Below are positions 23,089 through 27,499 of a DNA stretch of 27,499 nt, piece by piece. The notes beneath the pieces were generated by a model. That model saw nothing but the letters and a program-made list of their open reading frames with translations. It ran no database searches and was not told the origin of the DNA. The DNA is from Desulfobulbaceae bacterium (GTDB lineage: Bacteria; Desulfobacterota; Desulfobulbia; Desulfobulbales; SURF-16). Position numbers and translations under genes: made by a program. The DNA lies in the NCBI GenBank assembly GCA_023230525.1, contig JALNXE010000060.1:1-27499 (forward strand), written 5' to 3'. Each line of letters opens with the position of its first letter. The first letter of the stretch is position 1.

Positions 23089-23850
23089 TTACAGACCATG
23101 ACTTAAAATCAGCGGACCATTTTCAGTTACGGCAACTGAATGCTCAAAATGAGCGGAAAGGCTCTTATCATTGGTCACTACCGTCCAGCCGTCACCTAAT
23201 ATCTTCACGTCATGCGCACCGGCATTAACCATGGGTTCAATGGCAATAACCATCCCAGCAAGCAATTTTGGTGATCTGCCGGCTCGCCGGTAATTTGGTA
23301 TCTCCGGTGGTTCATGCAGATGCTGGCCGATACCATGCCCAACAAACTGGCGAACCACGGAATAACCTTTCCCTTCAACATAATCTTGTACTGCCTGGGA
23401 AATATCGGAAATTCTGTTGCCGACTTTTACCTGCTCAATGGCGTTGTATAAAGACTGACGCGTAATTTTCAGCAAATCTTCAGCTTGCTTATCAATACTG
23501 CCTACCGGTACGGTAATGGCTGCATCACCGTAATAACCTTTATATTTCACGCCAAAGTCAATACTGAGGATATCACCCTCTTTTAAAATAACCTTCCGGG
23601 AAGGAATACCATGCACAACCTGTTCATTTAATGAAACACATAGGCTGCCAGGAAAGCCGCGATACCCTTTGAATGCAGGAGTCGCATTATTTTTCCGGGC
23701 AAATTTCTCCGCCAGCTGATCAAGTTGTAAGGTAGAAACGCCTGGAACGACTTGGTCTTTGAGCATGCACAGCGTTTGTGCAACAATCTGATTTGCCTCC
23801 TCCATGATTATCAATTCGGAAGCGGACTTCAAAATGATTGATGAAGTCAT
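23089..23850 (-). CDS. map: Methionine aminopeptidase, type I
   Basis: This 253-aa enzyme removes the N-terminal Met from new proteins. The five metal ligands are present: Asp98 (SIDFG), Asp109 (YYGDA), His172 (GHGIG), Glu205 (AIEP) and Glu236 (HFEHS). His80 (VVHG) is the conserved catalytic histidine. It begins at the normal family start (IILKSASEL). It starts 15 bases after the secY stop with only a weak ribosome-binding site, suggesting coupling to secY. adk, often found between secY and map, is absent here. Confidence 0.97.
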   Translation of the reverse strand: MTSSIILKSASELIIMEEANQIVAQTLCMLKDQVVPGVSTLQLDQLAEKFARKNNATPAFKGYRGFPGSLCVSLNEQVVHGIPSRKVILKEGDILSIDFGVKYKGYYGDAAITVPVGSIDKQAEDLLKITRQSLYNAIEQVKVGNRISDISQAVQDYVEGKGYSVVRQFVGHGIGQHLHEPPEIPNYRRAGRSPKLLAGMVIAIEPMVNAGAHDVKILGDGWTVVTNDKSLSAHFEHSVAVTENGPLILSHGL

Positions 23851-23865
23851 ATAGCCGTGCCAGCC

Positions 23866-25176
23866 CTATCTTCTACCCTTAATGCGTCCGGATTTCAAAA
23901 ATCCATCGTAATTTCTCGAAATGGAATGTGACTCAATTTGCGACAGCGTATCAAGCGCAACACCGACAACAATTAGCAATGCGGTTCCACCGAAATAAAA
24001 AGGCACATTGAGTTTATTAATCAAGAGGGTAGGCAATACACAAACAAGACTGATATAAACTGCGCCAATAACGGTCAGCCGGGTAATCACCTTGTCAATA
24101 AATTCAGCAGTTTTTTTACCGGGTCGTACACCTGGGACAAATCCGCCATGTTTTTTCAAATTCTCTGAAACATCAATCGGATTAAAGGTAACCGCCGTAT
24201 AAAAAAAACAGAAAAAAACTATCAACCCAACATAGAGTAGGGTGTGCAAAGGACTGCCCCATGCGAGTTTTGAAGTAATCTCCTGCACCCAGTCAATTTT
24301 TATGAAACCACCAATAGTAGCCGGAAACATCATGATCGATGAAGCAAAAATCGGCGGTATCACACCGGAAATATTTATCTTAAGGGGCAAATGCGATCTC
24401 TGGCCGCCATACATCTGCCTGCCAACCATACGCTTGGCATACTGAATGGGTATCCTGCGCTGGGCGGTCTCAAAAAAGATAATAATAGAAATAACAGCAG
24501 CCATCATGGCAATAAGAATGGGCAGAAATATCACCGTTATTTCCCCGGAGCCCACCATTTTAAAGGTGTTGACAATGGCGGCAGGCATCCTGGCCACAAT
24601 ACCGGCAAAAATGATCATTGATATACCGTTGCCGATTCCGCGTTCAGTCATCTGCTCACCGAGCCACATGATAAAGGCCGTGCCGGAGGTTAAAGTCAGC
24701 ATGGTCATGATGCGGAATTGCCATCCAGGGTTTATGACGATCATTTCACTGCCAACCGGAGCAACCATGCCCTCAAGGCCGGTACTTATCATCAAGGACT
24801 GAATAAGACTCAAGCCAACCGTTGCATATCGGGTGTATTGAGTGATTTTTCTCCGACCGGCCTCACCTTCTTTTGATAATGCCTCGAGCTGCGGAACGAC
24901 AACGGTCAACAGCTGAAAAATAATGGATGCACTGATATATGGCATGATACCGAGTGCAAAAATAGAAAAATTTTCTAATGCACCACCCGAAAACATATTA
25001 AACATGCCAAAAAGTGTACTGGCGTTTTTTTCAAAAAAAGAGGCGAGAGCCTCTCCATTGATTCCGGGTGTAGGAATCTGAACACCGGCACGGTAAACGG
25101 CAAGCATCAGAAGGGTAAAGGTAATACGCCTCCTCAGATCAGGAGTATTTGCAACGCTTTGCAGGGCACCGGCCAT
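23866..25176 (-). CDS. secY: Protein translocase channel subunit SecY
   Basis: This 436-aa polytopic inner-membrane protein forms the Sec channel. Ten hydrophobic segments can be traced. The N-terminus has LRRRITFTLLMLAVYRAGVQIPTPGI, the plug/helix 2 region has NMFSGGALENFSIFALGIMPYI, and the cytoplasmic loop GGFVPGVRPGKKTAEFIDKV contacts SecA and the ribosome. The start ATG has AGAGGAT upstream, 12 bases after the rplO stop. Its place after rplO is standard for the spc operon. Confidence 0.97.
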   Translation of the reverse strand: MAGALQSVANTPDLRRRITFTLLMLAVYRAGVQIPTPGINGEALASFFEKNASTLFGMFNMFSGGALENFSIFALGIMPYISASIIFQLLTVVVPQLEALSKEGEAGRRKITQYTRYATVGLSLIQSLMISTGLEGMVAPVGSEMIVINPGWQFRIMTMLTLTSGTAFIMWLGEQMTERGIGNGISMIIFAGIVARMPAAIVNTFKMVGSGEITVIFLPILIAMMAAVISIIIFFETAQRRIPIQYAKRMVGRQMYGGQRSHLPLKINISGVIPPIFASSIMMFPATIGGFIKIDWVQEITSKLAWGSPLHTLLYVGLIVFFCFFYTAVTFNPIDVSENLKKHGGFVPGVRPGKKTAEFIDKVITRLTVIGAVYISLVCVLPTLLINKLNVPFYFGGTALLIVVGVALDTLSQIESHSISRNYDGFLKSGRIKGRR

Positions 25177-25188
25177 TATAATCCTCTT

Positions 25189-25629
25189 TTATTCCTCGAT
25201 TGTACCGCCGGCACTTTCAATCTTTTTGCGAGCGCTCGCACTGACCTTATCAACGGCAACAGTGAATTTTTTTGTCAGTTCGCCTTCACCGAGAATCTTG
25301 ACAAAGTTATCCTTGGCACGGATAAGACCGGCTGCAGCAAGCGTCGGACGGTCTACCTTACTGCCTGCTTCCAGTTTGTCGAGATCCTTCACGTTGACAA
25401 CAGCAAATTCCTTACGGAAAATATTATTAAAGCCGCGTTTGGGCAAGCGTCGCTGCAGAGGCATCTGTCCACCCTCAAAACCTCGCTTCACACCACTGCC
25501 TGAGCGGGCCTTAAACCCTTTATGTCCACGGCCAGAAGTTTTACCATGTCCGCTTCCAGGGCCTCGCCCCAAACGTTTTCTCTGTTTGGTTGAACCCTTC
25601 TGTGGGGATAAGTTTGATAGTGACAGCAT
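25189..25629 (-). CDS. rplO: 50S ribosomal protein L15
   Basis: This 146-aa protein matches L15, a late-assembly large-subunit protein. The glycine/arginine-rich start LGRGPGSGHGKTSGRGHKG and the following GFEGGQMPLQRRLPKRGFNN are diagnostic. The ATG shares its first base with the rpmD stop (TAATG), so translation is coupled to rpmD. It precedes secY. Confidence 0.97.
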   Translation of the reverse strand: MLSLSNLSPQKGSTKQRKRLGRGPGSGHGKTSGRGHKGFKARSGSGVKRGFEGGQMPLQRRLPKRGFNNIFRKEFAVVNVKDLDKLEAGSKVDRPTLAAAGLIRAKDNFVKILGEGELTKKFTVAVDKVSASARKKIESAGGTIEE

Positions 25630-25811
25630 TATATTTCCTCCACTTGAACAAGATGTTGTACCTTGCTCACCATTCCGCGAATCTCAGGGGTATCTTTACG
25701 AACGATGGTTTTGTTCGTTTTGGTGAGCCCCAGACCCGTTGCAGTGTCTCGCACTTTTTTGGTGCTGCCGATCACGCTCTTTTTCAAAGTTATTTTAAGC
25801 TCATTTGCCAT
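25629..25811 (-). CDS. rpmD: 50S ribosomal protein L30
   Basis: This 60-aa protein matches L30: LKITLKKSVIGSTKKVRDT, then GLGLTKTNKTIV and IRGMVSKVQHLVQVEE. The ATG at 25811 (MANELK) is chosen because TAGGT sits six bases before it; an ATG two codons earlier (25817) lies directly on that site. It overlaps rplO by one base. A 107-base gap with a hairpin separates it from rpsE. Confidence 0.95.
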   Translation of the reverse strand: MANELKITLKKSVIGSTKKVRDTATGLGLTKTNKTIVRKDTPEIRGMVSKVQHLVQVEEI

Positions 25812-25884
25812 GACCATACCTATGGATAACTAATCGCATTTACCAATACGGATATAATTTATGAGGGATTTAACAAAGTTGGAA

Positions 25885-25910
25885 CATTTGCCCGGGAGAT
25901 AAGGCAAATG
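25885..25910 (-). promoter_or_regulatory. Intercistronic hairpin between rpsE and rpmD
   Basis: CATTTGCC (25885-25892 on either strand's reading) and GGCAAATG (25903-25910) form a perfect 8-bp stem with a 10-base loop, eight bases after the rpsE stop. No T-run follows on the minus strand, so it is more likely a processing or stability element than a terminator. Confidence 0.5.
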
Positions 25911-25918
25911 AAACAAGC

Positions 25919-26425
25919 CTATGAAAGCATATCCTCGACTGCCAGCCCACGTTGTTTTGCTATCTTCTCAACACTACGTAAATTCCTCAATCCGTCAAGA
26001 GTCGCCTTGACGAGATTATGGGGATTATGTGATCCCAGGCATTTGGTGAGAATATTCTGCACACCTGCAGCCTCAAGAACAGCTCTGACCGCGCCACCGG
26101 CAATAACACCCGTACCAGCTGATGCAGGCTTGAGCATTACCTTTCCGGCACCAAATCGGCCATTAATTTCATGGGGAATGCTGGTCTCGTTAATGGCTAC
26201 GGGTTTCATATCCTTACGTGCCTTCTCGACACCTTTGCGAATGGCCTCCGGCACCTGATTCGCTTTACCCAGACCGTAGCCAACACTGCCTTTGCCATCT
26301 CCTACAACAACAATAGCGCTAAAGCTGAAACGACGTCCGCCCTTCACAACCTTGGCTACCCTATTGATGTATACTATTTTTTCAATAAGCTGATCATCAA
26401 TCTTATCGCTTTTAAAATCGGCCAA
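25919..26425 (-). CDS. rpsE: 30S ribosomal protein S5
   Basis: This 168-aa protein is full length for S5, which shapes the mRNA entry tunnel and affects decoding accuracy. It has VVKGGRRFSFSAIVVVGDG and VGYGLGKANQVPEAIRKG, and the C-terminal domain GTGVIAGGAVRAVLEAAGV. The start is TTG (26425), preceded by a GGGGGTG element; no ATG lies near the conserved N-terminus. It sits between rplR and rpmD in the standard order. Confidence 0.97.
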   Translation of the reverse strand: MADFKSDKIDDQLIEKIVYINRVAKVVKGGRRFSFSAIVVVGDGKGSVGYGLGKANQVPEAIRKGVEKARKDMKPVAINETSIPHEINGRFGAGKVMLKPASAGTGVIAGGAVRAVLEAAGVQNILTKCLGSHNPHNLVKATLDGLRNLRSVEKIAKQRGLAVEDMLS

Positions 26426-26482
26426 CTTACACCCCCAACAATTGCATATAATTAGAATGATTCATGCTTGAATATAATTTCT

Positions 26483-26848
26483 TTAAAATTCAAGTCCGCC
26501 TTCACGCGCACCATCGGATAAAGCCTTGACCCGGCCATGATAAATGTATCCACCCCGGTCAAAAACGACTTTGTTGATGCCCTTTTCGATTGCTTTTTTT
26601 GCCAGGAGAATTCCCACCTGATGAGCGGTTGAAATTTTTCCTTTTTCATCGACAGGTGCGTATGACTTGTCTACTGTTGACATGGAACACATGGTGTGTC
26701 CCGCAATATCATCAATCACCTGGGCATATATATGTTTGGAACTTTTAAAAACACGCAGGCGTGGTTTTTCAGCAGTACCTAAAATCTTTTTTCTAATTCT
26801 TTTGATACGCTTATTACGTGCAACAGTCTTCTGATTTGTTCTCGCCAT
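26483..26848 (-). CDS. rplR: 50S ribosomal protein L18
   Basis: This 121-aa protein matches L18, the 5S rRNA binder: KRIRKKILGTAEKPRLRVFKSSKHIYAQVIDD, then LLAKKAIEKGINKVVFDRGGYIYHGRVKALSDGAREGGLEF at the C-terminus. The start ATG is at 26848. It lies 35 bases after rplF and 57 bases before rpsE. Confidence 0.97.
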   Translation of the reverse strand: MARTNQKTVARNKRIKRIRKKILGTAEKPRLRVFKSSKHIYAQVIDDIAGHTMCSMSTVDKSYAPVDEKGKISTAHQVGILLAKKAIEKGINKVVFDRGGYIYHGRVKALSDGAREGGLEF

Positions 26849-26883
26849 TGTTTTAACCTAAATAAAATTCGAATGTTACTCTG

Positions 26884-27420
26884 TTACTTCGATGCTGACT
26901 TACCAGCCTTGCGGACAATATGCTCGCCTTCATATCTGATACCCTTGCCCTTATAGGGTTCAGGCTTTCTGATATCACGAATTTTAGCAGCAGTCTGTCC
27001 AAGAAGTTCTTTGTCAATGCCCTCAAGGGTAATGGTTGTCTTCTCAACCTTGCCAGTCACCCCAACCGGCAGGTGAAATATAACCGGATTGGAGTAGCCG
27101 ACATTGAGCGTCAACTCGCTTTTTTGCAAGTCAGCCTTATAGCCGACACCTTCAATAACCAGTTTCTTGGAGAACATTTTTTCTGTGCCGAGAATCATGT
27201 TATTGACAAGGGTACGGGTTAATCCGCTCAGGGCTTGAGTTCTTTTACTGTTATCCAAGCATGTTACGGTAATGATACCGTCAGCCTGCACCAGACTGAT
27301 CTCTGGCCGAATAATTCGCTCCAAAGTTCCCTTGGGCCCGGTAACCTTTACATTTGTACCATTAATATCAACTTTAACCCCAGCTGGTACCGGTATGGGT
27401 TGCTTGCCAATCCTTGACAT
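26884..27420 (-). CDS. rplF: 50S ribosomal protein L6
   Basis: This 178-aa protein is full length for L6, located near the factor-binding site of the large subunit. It starts SRIGKQPIPVPAGVKVDI and has the C-terminal signature IRKPEPYKGKGIRYEGE. The ATG at 27420 has GGAGA upstream. It is the most upstream gene of the leftward cluster in view; rpsH would be expected just beyond the window edge. Confidence 0.97.
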   Translation of the reverse strand: MSRIGKQPIPVPAGVKVDINGTNVKVTGPKGTLERIIRPEISLVQADGIITVTCLDNSKRTQALSGLTRTLVNNMILGTEKMFSKKLVIEGVGYKADLQKSELTLNVGYSNPVIFHLPVGVTGKVEKTTITLEGIDKELLGQTAAKIRDIRKPEPYKGKGIRYEGEHIVRKAGKSASK

Positions 27421-27499
27421 TGGTCGTCTCCACTCTATCTTACTGACTTCATATTCACGTAATTAACAAACGGCCTACATCATTGAAGACCGCCCGATC
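27421..27499. other. Gap upstream of rplF, window edge
   Basis: These 79 bases contain the rplF ribosome-binding site (GGAGA). I see no recognisable C-terminus of rpsH (S8), which normally precedes rplF, and no promoter or terminator I would defend. Confidence 0.4.

Noticed and set aside
27421..27499. C-terminus of rpsH (S8) at the right edge
   Set aside because: None of the minus-strand frames ends in an S8-like tail, so the gene must end outside the window, if it is there.
1..27499. CRISPR array, transposase, phage genes, tRNA or rRNA
   Set aside because: No regularly spaced direct repeats, transposase-like proteins or cloverleaf-like segments were found. The only repeats noted are the two palindromes near thi and trivial short ones.

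Overview
The window looks like the chromosome of a Gram-negative anaerobe, most likely a sulfate- or sulfur-metabolising Desulfobacterota of the Desulfobulbales type. This placement rests on the combination of an indolepyruvate:ferredoxin oxidoreductase / phenylacetate-CoA ligase / LIV-transporter locus, a short ThiF, PAS-rich sensor kinases with a Cache-type sensor, and a secY-map-infA-rpmJ gene order without adk. It is an inference from gene content, not a phylogeny.

Layout. (1) 1-1722, minus strand: a compact thiF-thiS-thiG unit for the thiazole half of thiamine, bracketed by two copies of a GC-rich palindrome and ended by a hairpin/U-tract terminator. (2) 2016-8138, minus strand: two adjacent TTG-initiated sensor kinases. 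The first is a membrane Cache-PAS-PAS-HisKA_2 kinase and the second a soluble REC-GAF-GAF-PAS-PAS-HisKA-HATPase-REC hybrid. (3) 8139-8534: a 396-base divergent regulatory gap. (4) 8535-18965, plus strand: iorA-iorB-paaK-(tandem ACT protein)-livK-livH-livM-livG-livF-paaK, a coherent module for uptake and oxidation of aromatic or branched amino acids. (5) A shared bidirectional terminator, then on the minus strand cspA and, read from right to left, rplF-rplR-rpsE-rpmD-rplO-secY-map-infA-rpmJ-rpsM-rpsK-rpsD-rpoA-rplQ. This is the spc and alpha ribosomal operons joined, ending in a strong terminator.

How the genes may work together. The LIV-type ABC transporter would import an amino acid. A transaminase encoded elsewhere would give the 2-oxoacid. 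IorAB would oxidise an arylpyruvate to aryl-acetyl-CoA while reducing ferredoxin. A PaaK-type ligase could release the acid with ATP formation, or activate imported aryl acids in the opposite direction. The tandem ACT protein is a candidate amino-acid sensor for the locus.

No mobile element, CRISPR array, tRNA, rRNA or clearly new defence or metabolic system is visible. The most interesting leads are the double-ligase aryl-acid locus with its ACT protein, the possible two-kinase relay, TTG starts on three ribosomal-protein genes with a hairpin abutting the rpsD ribosome-binding site, and the palindromes flanking the thi genes. Base composition drops visibly (GC-rich to AT-rich) at about 18.97 kb, where the ribosomal block begins.
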